Part shown: one piece after another, positions 25,994-34,284 of the stretch | Layout: each line of letters starts with the position of its first letter | How positions within the stretch are numbered: the stretch's first letter is position 1 | Assembly (NCBI RefSeq): GCF_019635515.1 | Contig: NZ_JAHBZI010000002.1 | Location: 817,001-881,000 of the forward strand | Reading direction: 5' to 3' | Length of the DNA stretch: 64,000 nt | From: Sphingomonas sp. | Lineage (GTDB): Bacteria; Pseudomonadota; Alphaproteobacteria; Sphingomonadales; Sphingomonadaceae | Program-made: the position numbers and the translations under genes | The notes under the pieces: generated by a model | What the model was told of the DNA's origin: nothing | Databases searched by the model: none | The model's input: the letters and a program-made list of their open reading frames with translations, nothing else

Positions 25994-26883
25994 CGATCCG
26001 CTGGGGCGTTAGCCCGATCGCATGGTGCAACGACGACATGCGCGAGCTGGGCGGCGATACGACGCTCGACGAACTGTTGACCGATGTGAAGGAAATCGGC
26101 TTCGACGGCGTCGAGCTGGGCAATAAATTCCCGCGCGATCCCGAGACGCTGGCGCCGATCATGCGCAATTACGGCCTCGATATCGTCGGTGGCTGGTATT
26201 CGTCGAACCTGCTGATCCGCGATGCCGATGCCGAGATCGCCGCGCTGGGTAATCATCTCGCGCTGCTCGAATATATGGATTCGTCGGTATTCATCCTCGC
26301 CGAGACCAGCAACGCGGTGCATTGCGACCGCTATGGCAGCCGGCTCGACACGCATCCGGTGCTTGCCGCCGGCGACTGGAAGCAGTTCGGCGAGCGGCTC
26401 AACACCGTCGCCCGGTTCATCAACGATCGCGGCCTGCGCTTCGCGTACCATCACCATCTCGGCACGATCGTCGAGACCAGGGACGAGCTGGAGCGCTTCT
26501 TCGATGCGACCGGCGACCATGTCGGGCTGGTGCTCGATACCGGACACGCGCTGTTCGGCGATATCGAGCCGATCGATGTGATCAAGGCGCGTCCCGAGCG
26601 CGTGACGCACGTCCATTGCAAGGATATCCGCCAGGCAAAATATGACGAGTTCCGCGCCGACGGCACGAGCTTCCTCAACGGCGTGGTCGGCGGCATGTTC
26701 ACCGCGCCGGGCGACGGCGATTATGATTACGCGCCGTTCATGCGGGCGCTGGCCGATATGGACTATTCGGGCTGGATCGTGATCGAGGCCGAGCAGGACC
26801 CGGCGATCGCCAATCCACGCGAATATAGCCAGCTGGGGCTCGACACGCTCAAGGCGCTCGCCAAGCAGGCCGAGCTGGCCTGA
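25990..26883 (+). CDS. iolE: Inosose dehydratase
   Basis: Metal-dependent TIM-barrel enzyme converting 2-keto-myo-inositol to the diketone used by IolD. The 297-residue protein starts WGVSPIAWCNDDM, as IolE proteins do, and has the barrel motifs RFAYHHHLGTIVE, GLVLDTGHALFGD and HVHCKDIR with metal-binding Glu, Asp and His residues, ending with the conserved WIVIEAEQDP. ATGA overlap with iolD and a shared base with iolB show tight coupling. Confidence 0.95.
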   Translation: MTIRWGVSPIAWCNDDMRELGGDTTLDELLTDVKEIGFDGVELGNKFPRDPETLAPIMRNYGLDIVGGWYSSNLLIRDADAEIAALGNHLALLEYMDSSVFILAETSNAVHCDRYGSRLDTHPVLAAGDWKQFGERLNTVARFINDRGLRFAYHHHLGTIVETRDELERFFDATGDHVGLVLDTGHALFGDIEPIDVIKARPERVTHVHCKDIRQAKYDEFRADGTSFLNGVVGGMFTAPGDGDYDYAPFMRALADMDYSGWIVIEAEQDPAIANPREYSQLGLDTLKALAKQAELA

Positions 26884-27671
26884 TGTCGCTGCTCGTCCGC
26901 TCGCATGCCCCCGATGGCGACGGCATTGTGCTCGAAGTCACGCCGGAGAGCGCGGGATGGGAATATGTCGGGTTCCGCGTGGTCAAGCTGGCGGCGGGCA
27001 ACGAGTATGCGGGCCGCGAGGCCGGGCGCGAGGCGTGTCTGGTGGTGCTTTCGGGCACCGTCACGGTCGAAGCGGGCGAGCGCTTCGAAGGGCTGGGCGG
27101 GCGCAAATCGGTGTTCGAAGGCGCGGCGACGTCAGTCTATCTGCCCGCCGATACCAGCTACACGATCACTGCCTCCAGCGACGCCGAAGTCGCGATCTGT
27201 ACCGCGCCGGGCACAGGCAAGGGCGAGCCGCGCGTGATCCGTTCGGACGATGTCGAAGTGCGTGGCAAGGGCAGCAATACCCGCCATGTCCGCAACATCC
27301 TGTCGGACAAGGACGAAGCCGAGAGCCTGCTCGTGGTCGAGGTGATCACGCCGGGCGGCAACTGGTCGAGCTACCCGCCGCACAAGCATGATCGCGACGC
27401 CTTCCCCGAGGAGACCTTCCTCGAGGAAACCTATTACCACCGTCTTTCGCCGCCGCAGGGCTTCGCCTTCCAGCGCGTCTATACCGACGAGCGCGACATC
27501 GACGAGACGATGGCGGTCGAGGATGGCGACTGCGTGATGGTGCCGCGCGGCTATCATCCGGTCGGCGCGCCGCATGGCTATGATCTTTATTACCTCAACG
27601 TGATGGCGGGCCCCCGCCGCAACTGGGTGTTCCGCAACGACCCCGCGCATGACTGGATCGTGCGCCAATAA
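26883..27671 (+). CDS. iolB: 5-deoxy-glucuronate isomerase
   Basis: Bicupin isomerase (KduI/IolB family) turning 5-deoxyglucuronate into 2-deoxy-5-keto-gluconate, the IolC substrate. The 262-residue protein has the metal site WSSYPPHKHD, then EETYYHRLSPPQGFAFQRVY and GYHPVGAPHGYDLYYLNVMA, all typical. It starts within the last codon of iolE. Confidence 0.95.
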   Translation: MSLLVRSHAPDGDGIVLEVTPESAGWEYVGFRVVKLAAGNEYAGREAGREACLVVLSGTVTVEAGERFEGLGGRKSVFEGAATSVYLPADTSYTITASSDAEVAICTAPGTGKGEPRVIRSDDVEVRGKGSNTRHVRNILSDKDEAESLLVVEVITPGGNWSSYPPHKHDRDAFPEETFLEETYYHRLSPPQGFAFQRVYTDERDIDETMAVEDGDCVMVPRGYHPVGAPHGYDLYYLNVMAGPRRNWVFRNDPAHDWIVRQ

Positions 27672-27681
27672 GGAAGAAGAT

Positions 27682-29175
27682 GTGAGACAGATCGAGCAGT
27701 TCATCGCCGGTGGTGCCGGCGCCGCGGCCACGCGCTTTGGCGACGTGTTCAACCCGAGCACAGGCCAGATCCAGGCGCGCGTGGGCTTCTCGACGACTGC
27801 CGATCTCGACCGCGCGGTGGCGAAAGCGCAGGCCGCGCAGCCGGCCTGGGCCGCGACCAACCCACAGCGCCGCGCGCGGGTGATGTTCAACTTCCGCGCG
27901 TTGCTCGAAGCCAATATGCAGGAACTCGCCGAATTGCTGGCGAGCGAGCATGGCAAGGTGGTCGCCGACGCCAAGGGCGATATCATGCGCGGGCTCGAAG
28001 TGATCGAGTTCGCCGCCGGTATCCCGCATGCGCTGAAGGGCGAATATACCGAAGGCGCGGGGCCGGGGATCGACGTTTATTCGATGCGCCAGGCGCTGGG
28101 CGTGGTCGCGGGGATCACCCCGTTCAACTTCCCGGCGATGATCCCGATGTGGATGTTCGGGCCCGCCATCGCCTGCGGCAACGCCTTCATCCTCAAGCCC
28201 AGCGAGCGCGATCCGTCGGTGCCGGTGCGTCTGGCCGAATTGATGCTCGAAGCCGGGCTGCCCGAAGGCATCCTGCAAGTGATCCATGGCGACAAGGAGA
28301 TGGTCGACGCGATCCTCGATCATCCGGCGATCTCGGCGGTGAGCTTCGTTGGCAGCTCCGATATCGCCCATTATGTCTATTCGCGCGGCGTCGCTGCCGG
28401 AAAGCGCGTCCAGGCGATGGGCGGGGCCAAGAATCATGGCATCGTCATGCCCGATGCCGATCTCGACCAGACGGTCGCCGATCTGTGCGGAGCCGCGTTC
28501 GGTTCGGCGGGCGAGCGCTGCATGGCGCTGCCGATCGTCGTGCCGGTCGGGGACAAGACCGCCGAAGCGCTCCGCGAACGCCTGATCCCGGCGATGGCGG
28601 CATTGAAGGTCGGCGTCTCGGCCGACCCCGACGCGCATTACGGCCCGGTGGTCAACGCCGCCCACAAGCAGCGGATCGAGAACTGGATCCAGACCGGCGT
28701 CGATGAGGGCGCCGAGCTGGTCGTCGATGGCCGCGGCTTCACGCTGCAGGGCCATGAACAGGGCTTCTTCGTCGGGCCGACGCTGTTCGACCGCGTCACC
28801 CCGGAGATGAGCGCATACAAGGAGGAAATCTTCGGCCCGGTTCTCCAGATCGTCCGCGCGCCTGATTTCGAGACGGCGGCGCGACTGCCGAGCGCGCACC
28901 AGTATGGCAACGGCGTCTGCATCTTCACCCGCAACGGCCATGCCGCGCGCGAGTTCGCCAGCCGCGTCAATGTCGGCATGGTCGGCATCAACGTGCCGAT
29001 CCCGGTTCCGGTCGCCTATCATTCGTTCGGCGGCTGGAAGCGCTCGGGATTCGGCGATCACAACCAGTACGGCATGGAAGGCGTGCGCTTCTGGACCAAG
29101 CTCAAGACGGTGACCCAACGCTGGCCGGATGGCGGAGCCGGCGACAGCGCCTTCATCATCCCGACCATGGGATAA
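27682..29175 (+). CDS. iolA: Malonate-semialdehyde/methylmalonate-semialdehyde dehydrogenase (CoA-acylating)
   Basis: Last step of the pathway: NAD- and CoA-dependent oxidation of malonate semialdehyde to acetyl-CoA and CO2. The 497-residue aldehyde dehydrogenase has GITPFNFPAMIPMWM, ERDPSVPVRLAEL and the catalytic cysteine in GSAGERCMAL (Cys280). The reading frame begins further upstream in the end of iolB, but AGGAAGAAG before the GTG at 27682 and the expected N-terminus (VRQIEQFIAGG) fix the start there. The enzyme also serves valine degradation in some bacteria; its place here points to inositol. Confidence 0.93.
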   Translation: MRQIEQFIAGGAGAAATRFGDVFNPSTGQIQARVGFSTTADLDRAVAKAQAAQPAWAATNPQRRARVMFNFRALLEANMQELAELLASEHGKVVADAKGDIMRGLEVIEFAAGIPHALKGEYTEGAGPGIDVYSMRQALGVVAGITPFNFPAMIPMWMFGPAIACGNAFILKPSERDPSVPVRLAELMLEAGLPEGILQVIHGDKEMVDAILDHPAISAVSFVGSSDIAHYVYSRGVAAGKRVQAMGGAKNHGIVMPDADLDQTVADLCGAAFGSAGERCMALPIVVPVGDKTAEALRERLIPAMAALKVGVSADPDAHYGPVVNAAHKQRIENWIQTGVDEGAELVVDGRGFTLQGHEQGFFVGPTLFDRVTPEMSAYKEEIFGPVLQIVRAPDFETAARLPSAHQYGNGVCIFTRNGHAAREFASRVNVGMVGINVPIPVPVAYHSFGGWKRSGFGDHNQYGMEGVRFWTKLKTVTQRWPDGGAGDSAFIIPTMG

Positions 29176-29252
29176 TGCCAGAGTGACGCCGCGTAGATGA
29201 AACAATAGGCTCGCAAAGACCGCATAAGCGGCGGCGAGGGGGAGAGGATGCA

Positions 29253-30599
29253 ATGCTGAAGGCTTTCGCGACCGGACCGGATCTGCCGCTCCGCACCGAT
29301 ATCGATGTCGACTCCGCCTATCGCCGGCATCGCACGAGCATCATCGTCGCGATCACCGCCGGCTATGCGATCAGCTATATGTGCCGGCTGGCGATCAATG
29401 TGGTGAAGAAGCCGCTGATCGACGGCGGCATCTTCACCCCAGAGGATCTCGGCAATATCGGCTCGGCTTTGTTCTACAGCTACGCCGCCGGCAAGCTGAT
29501 CAATGGCTTCGTCTCGGACCATGCCAATGCCCGCAAGTTCATGGCGGTGGGGCTGATCCTGTCGGCGCTGTGCAACATCGTCATGGGCTTCTCGACCACG
29601 GTGACGGTCGCGGCGGTGGTGTGGGGGCTCAACGGCTGGTTCCAGAGCTATGGCGCGCCGGCCTGTGTGATCAGCCTCGCCAGCTGGTTCTCGAACAAGG
29701 AGCGTGGGCGCTATTACGGCATCTGGTCGACCGCGCATTCGATCGGCGAGGGCCTGAACTTCCTCGTCACCGCGTCGCTGGTCGCCGCGCTCGGCTGGCA
29801 TTGGGGCTTCTGGGGACCGGGCATCGCGACGATGGTCGCGGGCGTCGCCACCTATTTCGCGATGGCGGATCGGCCGCGCGCGCTGGGGCTGCCATCGGTC
29901 GCCGACTGGAAGAACGATCACTATGCGGCGACCGAGCCCGAGGCGGTCGCGGCAACGCCGCCCAAGGGCGTGTTCGCGACGCAGCGGACGATCCTGCTGA
30001 TCCCGGCGATGTGGGTCGTCGCCTTCTCCAGCGCGCTGGTCTACGTCACCCGCTACGCGATCAACAGCTGGGGCGTGCTCTACCTCCAGGAAGCGCGGGG
30101 CTATTCGCTGGTCGAGGCCGGAGCGATGCTGACGGTCAACACCATCGCCGGGATCATCGGCGCGGTGGCGTTCGGCTTCATCTCCGACAAGTTTTTCGGC
30201 GCGCGCCGGCCGCCGGCGAACCTGCTGTTCGGGATCGTTGAGCTGATCGGGCTGGTGCTGTTCTTCTACGGCCCCACCGGACCCGCATGGACCGCGCTGG
30301 CGATGGTGCTGTTCGGGCTGGGCATGACCGGGCTGGTAACCTCGGTCGGTGGGCTGTTCGCCGTCGATATCTGCCCGAAGCGGGTGGCCGGCGCGGCGCT
30401 GGGGATGGTCGGCGTGTTCAGCTATCTGGGCGCCGCGATCCAGGAGAATGTCTCGGGCAAGCTGATCACCGCCGGGATGACCACGGTCAACGGCGTCAAA
30501 CACTATGATTTCAGCAATGTGATCCTGTTCTGGATCGGGGCATCGGTGGCGTCGATCCTGCTGGCCGCAACACTCTGGAACACGCGCCTGCGCGACTGA
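29253..30599 (+). CDS. OPA-family organophosphate:phosphate antiporter (GlpT/UhpT-like MFS)
   Basis: A 448-residue, 12-helix MFS transporter. The two arginines that bind the phosphate group in GlpT (Arg45, Arg269) have counterparts here: Arg45 in ISYMCRLAIN (helix 1) and Arg267 in VYVTRYAINSWG (helix 7). The stretches YSYAAGKLINGFVSDH and SWFSNKERGRYYGIWS also match the OPA family. No IolT-type symporter or inositol ABC transporter is present, so this is the only inner-membrane importer in the island and probably carries an inositol phosphate (or another phosphoester) in exchange for phosphate. It follows iolA by 77 bp and precedes a phosphatase gene by 10 bp. The substrate is inferred. Confidence 0.88.
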   Translation: MLKAFATGPDLPLRTDIDVDSAYRRHRTSIIVAITAGYAISYMCRLAINVVKKPLIDGGIFTPEDLGNIGSALFYSYAAGKLINGFVSDHANARKFMAVGLILSALCNIVMGFSTTVTVAAVVWGLNGWFQSYGAPACVISLASWFSNKERGRYYGIWSTAHSIGEGLNFLVTASLVAALGWHWGFWGPGIATMVAGVATYFAMADRPRALGLPSVADWKNDHYAATEPEAVAATPPKGVFATQRTILLIPAMWVVAFSSALVYVTRYAINSWGVLYLQEARGYSLVEAGAMLTVNTIAGIIGAVAFGFISDKFFGARRPPANLLFGIVELIGLVLFFYGPTGPAWTALAMVLFGLGMTGLVTSVGGLFAVDICPKRVAGAALGMVGVFSYLGAAIQENVSGKLITAGMTTVNGVKHYDFSNVILFWIGASVASILLAATLWNTRLRD

Positions 30600-30608
30600 G
30601 GAAAGAAG

Positions 30609-32018
30609 ATGAATCGTCGGAAATTCTTATGGGGCGCAAGTACCCTGACGCTCCTGGCTGGCCTGCCCGCCCGCGTGCTCGCGGCAATCGCTCCGGGCTA
30701 TCCGCGGCTGCTGGAGGGGCCGATGATCGGCGCCTCGACCACCGATGGCTTCACCGTGTGGAGCCGGGCGAGCGGAACGTTCGGCGTCGCGGTGGAATAT
30801 GCGACCGATCGCATGTTCAGCGATGCCAGGACCACCGCAGTGGTTCCCGCGAGCGAGGCCGACGATCTGGTGACGCGGATCGCGGTCACCGGGCTCAAGC
30901 CCGACACGACCTATTATTACCGGATCAAGACCGACGGTATCAACGACCGCAATCAGCCGATCCCGTTCAAGACGCGCACCGCACCCGCCAAGGCGCGCCC
31001 GATCCGCATCGCCTTTGGCTCGTGCTGTCGCGTGCAGATCGATCAGAACCAGCCGGTGTGGGACGCGATCACGGCGATGGAGCCCGATCTGTTCCTGTGG
31101 CTGGGCGACAATATCTATGCCGATAGCGATACCGAGGCGGCGTTCACCGACAATTACGCGCGGCAGCGCGCGGTGAACAGCCTCCAGCCTTTGCTGCGCT
31201 CGGTGCCGCAACTGGCGACCTGGGACGATCATGATTTCGGCTATAACGACAGCGACGGAGCCAATCCGGTCAAGCCGATGACATTGAAGCTGTTCAAGCG
31301 CTGGTGGGCCAATCCCGCCGCCGGCACCGCCGATACGCCGGGCACCTTCTTCCGCCACAGCTTCGGACCCATCGATATCTTCATGCTCGACGGGCGTTAT
31401 CATCGCGATAGCCCGAACGCGCCCGATGGCCCGGCCAAGACGATGCTGGGGGCGGGGCAGAAGGCCTGGCTTAAGCGCGAACTCAAGGCTTCGAAAGCCA
31501 CGTTCAAACTGCTGGTCTCGGGCACTGGCTGGTCGAACGCGGAGCGGCCCGGCGACAGCTGGGCGATGTATCTCGACGAGCGCAACGAGCTGCTCGACTT
31601 CATCCGCGACAACAAGGTCAGCGGCTGCCTCGGCATTTCGGGCGACGTCCATATGGGCGAGGCCAATTGCGTGCCGTGGAGCGAGAAGGGCGGCTATGAT
31701 TTCTACGATCTGGTCAGCTCGGGGCTGGCGCAACTGCTCAGCCCGAAGTTCGTCGATCAGCTTCCCGAAGTGCGGCTGCGCGCGCCCTGGGTGGGCAGCG
31801 CCAATTTCGGTGTGCTGGATTTCAGCTTCGATCCCGAGCCCAGGGTCGAGATGAGCGTGCGCAACGTGATCGGTTCGCCGGTGTGGGACCCGATCGTCGT
31901 CAAGGGCGCTGATCTGGTCAACGGGCGCTCGAGCTGGGCCTCGGCGATCGATCCCAAGGAAAAGAAACGCCGCGACCGCGTGGCCGCGGGCGGCAATTAT
32001 TATGGAGTGGAAAAGTGA
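30609..32018 (+). CDS. PhoD-like alkaline phosphatase, Tat-exported
   Basis: A 469-residue metallophosphatase. The N-terminus NRRKFLWG followed by a hydrophobic stretch is a twin-arginine signal, so the folded enzyme acts in the periplasm or is released. A beta-sandwich domain (about 38-130) precedes the catalytic domain with AFGSCC, LWLGDNIYAD, TWDDHDFGYND and ISGDVHMGE, the metal-binding motifs of the PhoD family (Ca/Fe). It could remove phosphate from inositol phosphates or other esters outside the inner membrane, freeing phosphate for the antiporter cycle. Its stop overlaps the next small gene (GTGA). Confidence 0.9.
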   Translation: MNRRKFLWGASTLTLLAGLPARVLAAIAPGYPRLLEGPMIGASTTDGFTVWSRASGTFGVAVEYATDRMFSDARTTAVVPASEADDLVTRIAVTGLKPDTTYYYRIKTDGINDRNQPIPFKTRTAPAKARPIRIAFGSCCRVQIDQNQPVWDAITAMEPDLFLWLGDNIYADSDTEAAFTDNYARQRAVNSLQPLLRSVPQLATWDDHDFGYNDSDGANPVKPMTLKLFKRWWANPAAGTADTPGTFFRHSFGPIDIFMLDGRYHRDSPNAPDGPAKTMLGAGQKAWLKRELKASKATFKLLVSGTGWSNAERPGDSWAMYLDERNELLDFIRDNKVSGCLGISGDVHMGEANCVPWSEKGGYDFYDLVSSGLAQLLSPKFVDQLPEVRLRAPWVGSANFGVLDFSFDPEPRVEMSVRNVIGSPVWDPIVVKGADLVNGRSSWASAIDPKEKKRRDRVAAGGNYYGVEK

Positions 32019-32230
32019 GTCGGTTCGAGATGGTTGCGATTGCCCGCGAGGAATTCGAAGCGATGAAGGCGCGGCTGCCCAAGGCGACGTCGGAGGGCCT
32101 GTTCGACACCTATCGGATCAGCCAGAACACCTGGTACAAGCTGCGTGACGGCCTGCCGGTAAAGCGCAAGACCATCGACCAGCTACGCGCGCGCTACGCA
32201 CAGGTCGCCGCCGAGGCGCAGGGCAAGTGA
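32015..32230 (+). CDS. Small basic protein in the inositol operon, 71 aa
   Basis: Begins with GTG inside the PhoD stop and ends inside the start of the dehydrogenase, so it is translationally coupled on both sides and clearly a real gene. It is helical and charged; SEGLFDTYRISQNTWYKLRD followed by GLPVKRKTIDQLR has the look of a short helix-turn-helix. A DNA-binding role is possible but unproven. No family recognised. Confidence 0.65.
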   Translation: MSRFEMVAIAREEFEAMKARLPKATSEGLFDTYRISQNTWYKLRDGLPVKRKTIDQLRARYAQVAAEAQGK

Positions 32231-33342
32231 GCAAGAAGCCGCTTCGCGTCGCCCTGATCGGCTCGGGATTCATGGGCCGCGCCCATGCGATGGCCTTTGC
32301 CGCCGCCGGGCGCACCTTCGATCTGCCGGTCGAGCCGGTGCTGGAAATCCAGGCCGACCGCGACGCCGAGACCTCGGCCAGGGCAGCGGCGCAGCTCGGT
32401 TTCGCGCGCTCGACCGGGGATTGGCGCGAGGCGGTCAATGATCCCGCTGTCGATCTCGTCGCGATCGCCACGCCCAATCTGCTCCATGCGCCGATCGCGC
32501 TGGCGGCATTGGCGGCGGGCAAGCCGGTCTATTGCGAAAAGCCGTTGGCGGCGACGCTGGCCGAATCGCAGGCGATGGCCGATGCCGCCGCCGCTTCGGG
32601 CCTGCCGACGGCGGTGGGCTTCACCTATCTCTACAATCCGATGATCGCGGTGGCCCGCGAGCTGATCGCCAGCGGCGAGATCGGCGAAGTCACGGCGTTT
32701 CGCGGCATCCATGCCGAGGATTTCATGGCTTCGCCCGATGCGCCGTTCAACTGGCGCTGCGAGCCCGAACAGGCGGGCGGGGCGCTGGCCGATATCGGCA
32801 GCCATATCATCGCCATGGCGCGGCATCTGCTCGGCGAGATCGCCGAGGTTTCGGGCGCCCTCCACACCGCGCACCCGATGCGCCGCGATTCCGCCGGCGT
32901 CGAGCGGGCGGTGCGCGTGGACGATCAGATGGACGCATTGGTGCGCTTCGCCAACGGCGCGACCGGCACGCTCTCGGCAAGCTGGATCGCCACCGGCCGC
33001 AAGATGGGGCTGGGCTTCGAAGTCAGCGGTACCAGGGGCTCGATCAGCTTCACGCAGGAGCGCTTCAACGAGCTTCAGCTCTACCGGACCGGGCCGGGGA
33101 TCAACAACGGCTTCACGACGATCATGGCCGGGCCCGGACACGGCGCCTATGGCGATTTCTGCCCGGCTTCGGGGCATCAGATCGGCTATAACGACCTCAA
33201 GACCATCGAAGTGAAGGCCGCGATCGACGCGGTGCTGGGCGACGGCTCGAACGCCAAGGACTTCGCCGATGCGTTGAAGGTCGAGCGGGTGGCCGACGCG
33301 ATCCGGCGTTCGCATCGGGATGCGGTCTGGGCGGCGCCCTAG
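32227..33342 (+). CDS. Gfo/Idh/MocA-family dehydrogenase, second in the island
   Basis: A 371-residue NAD(P)-dependent dehydrogenase with Rossmann loop LIGSGFMGRAHA, catalytic-lysine motif YCEKPLAATL and the ADIGSHIIAMARHLLG helix carrying Asp and His. It is only distantly like the island's iolG and longer, so it probably acts on a different isomer or derivative (for example scyllo- or chiro-inositol); which one cannot be read from sequence. GTG start overlaps the small gene before it. Last gene of the iolC operon, followed by a REP-like palindrome pair. Confidence 0.87.
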   Translation: MSKKPLRVALIGSGFMGRAHAMAFAAAGRTFDLPVEPVLEIQADRDAETSARAAAQLGFARSTGDWREAVNDPAVDLVAIATPNLLHAPIALAALAAGKPVYCEKPLAATLAESQAMADAAAASGLPTAVGFTYLYNPMIAVARELIASGEIGEVTAFRGIHAEDFMASPDAPFNWRCEPEQAGGALADIGSHIIAMARHLLGEIAEVSGALHTAHPMRRDSAGVERAVRVDDQMDALVRFANGATGTLSASWIATGRKMGLGFEVSGTRGSISFTQERFNELQLYRTGPGINNGFTTIMAGPGHGAYGDFCPASGHQIGYNDLKTIEVKAAIDAVLGDGSNAKDFADALKVERVADAIRRSHRDAVWAAP

Positions 33343-33350
33343 GCAACACC

Positions 33351-33433
33351 CGTCACCCCGGCGAAAGCCGGGGTCCAAGGTTATTCGGCAATGTCCTGCT
33401 TGGTTCTGGGTCCCGGCTTTCGCCGGGATGACG
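33351..33433. repeat. REP-like pair of inverted palindromes
   Basis: Two copies of a GTCA(C/T)CCCGGCGAAAGCCGGG unit face each other (33352-33374 and about 33409-33433). Each can form a hairpin by itself and the two can pair with each other. It lies between the convergent ends of the dehydrogenase and inositol monophosphatase genes and may also end transcription. Related units occur at 41592-41655, 43124-43150 and 60124-60206. Confidence 0.65.
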
Positions 33434-33440
33434 GTAGTGA

Positions 33441-34232
33441 CTAGATCCGCTGAAGTGCCACCAGCAGCTCGGCCTGAATGGCCGGGGTGGAGGCCAGCAC
33501 GGTCCCGCCCATCAGATCGAGCGGCTCGCCGAGCGTGCCCGTCACCAGTCCGCCGGCTTCGCGCACGATCACCGCGCCCGCGGCCATGTCCCAGGCGCTG
33601 ACCGCCTGCTCCCAATAGGCATCGTGACGGCCGCAGGCGACCCAGGCCATGTCGATGGCGCCCGCGCCCAGCCGGCGGATGCCGGTGATGCGATCGGTCA
33701 GCCGCTCCATCTCGGCATGGAATTGCGCATGATCGGGCTTGGTCGCGAAAGGGATGCCGACGCCGAGCACCGCTTCGCCCAGCGTCGCCCGCGAGGAGAT
33801 GCGGATCGGGGCATCGTTGAGCCACGCGCCCGCGCCCTCCTCCGCCCAGAACAGCTCGTCGAGTACCGGCACATAAGTGACTCCGGCGATGACATGGCCC
33901 GAGCGGGCGAGGGCGATGTTGACCGCGAACAGCGGCGATCCGGTCAGGAAATTGGTGGTGCCGTCGAGGGGATCGACGATCCAGACATGCTCGGTGTCCT
34001 CGCCTTTCTGAAGCCCGCCTTCCTCGCCGAGAAAGCCGTAGCTCGGTGCAAACGCCATAAGAGCGGCCTTGACCGTCTCCTCGGCCCGCAGATCCGCCTC
34101 GCTGAACATGTCGGCGACACCGGCCTTGTTCTGGATGGTGAGCGAGGCGATACGGGCACGGTCTTCGATCAGGCCGGCCCCGGCACTGCGGGCGGCGGCG
34201 ATCATGGCGGCGATAGTGGCGGATTGGGTCAT
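33441..34232 (-). CDS. Inositol monophosphatase family protein
   Basis: A 263-residue Mg-dependent phosphatase with the metal site GEEGG (Glu70/71), DPLDGTTNF (Asp87, Asp90) and WDMAAG (Asp215), the full signature of inositol monophosphatases. Members hydrolyse inositol monophosphates, though some act on histidinol phosphate, PAP or fructose bisphosphate. Here the neighbouring inositol genes and an operator-like motif shared with them (34269-34283) strongly favour inositol monophosphate, supplied by import or by phytases, giving myo-inositol for IolG. Minus strand, convergent with the iol operon. Confidence 0.9.
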   Translation of the reverse strand: MTQSATIAAMIAAARSAGAGLIEDRARIASLTIQNKAGVADMFSEADLRAEETVKAALMAFAPSYGFLGEEGGLQKGEDTEHVWIVDPLDGTTNFLTGSPLFAVNIALARSGHVIAGVTYVPVLDELFWAEEGAGAWLNDAPIRISSRATLGEAVLGVGIPFATKPDHAQFHAEMERLTDRITGIRRLGAGAIDMAWVACGRHDAYWEQAVSAWDMAAGAVIVREAGGLVTGTLGEPLDLMGGTVLASTPAIQAELLVALQRI

Positions 34233-34239
34233 GCGCTCA

Positions 34240-34283
34240 TGAACATAAATTTCACTAAAAGATCAAGTTGGAATATTTGTTCG
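34240..34283 (-). promoter_or_regulatory. RpiR-type operator sites upstream of inositol monophosphatase
   Basis: TGGAATATTTGTTCG at 34269-34283 (plus orientation) differs from the TonB receptor site by one base. A weaker copy, TGAAATTTATGTTCA, is on the minus strand at 34240-34254, 29 bp away centre to centre. The region is AT-rich, unlike its surroundings, as a promoter would be. Confidence 0.6.
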
Positions 34284-34284
34284 A

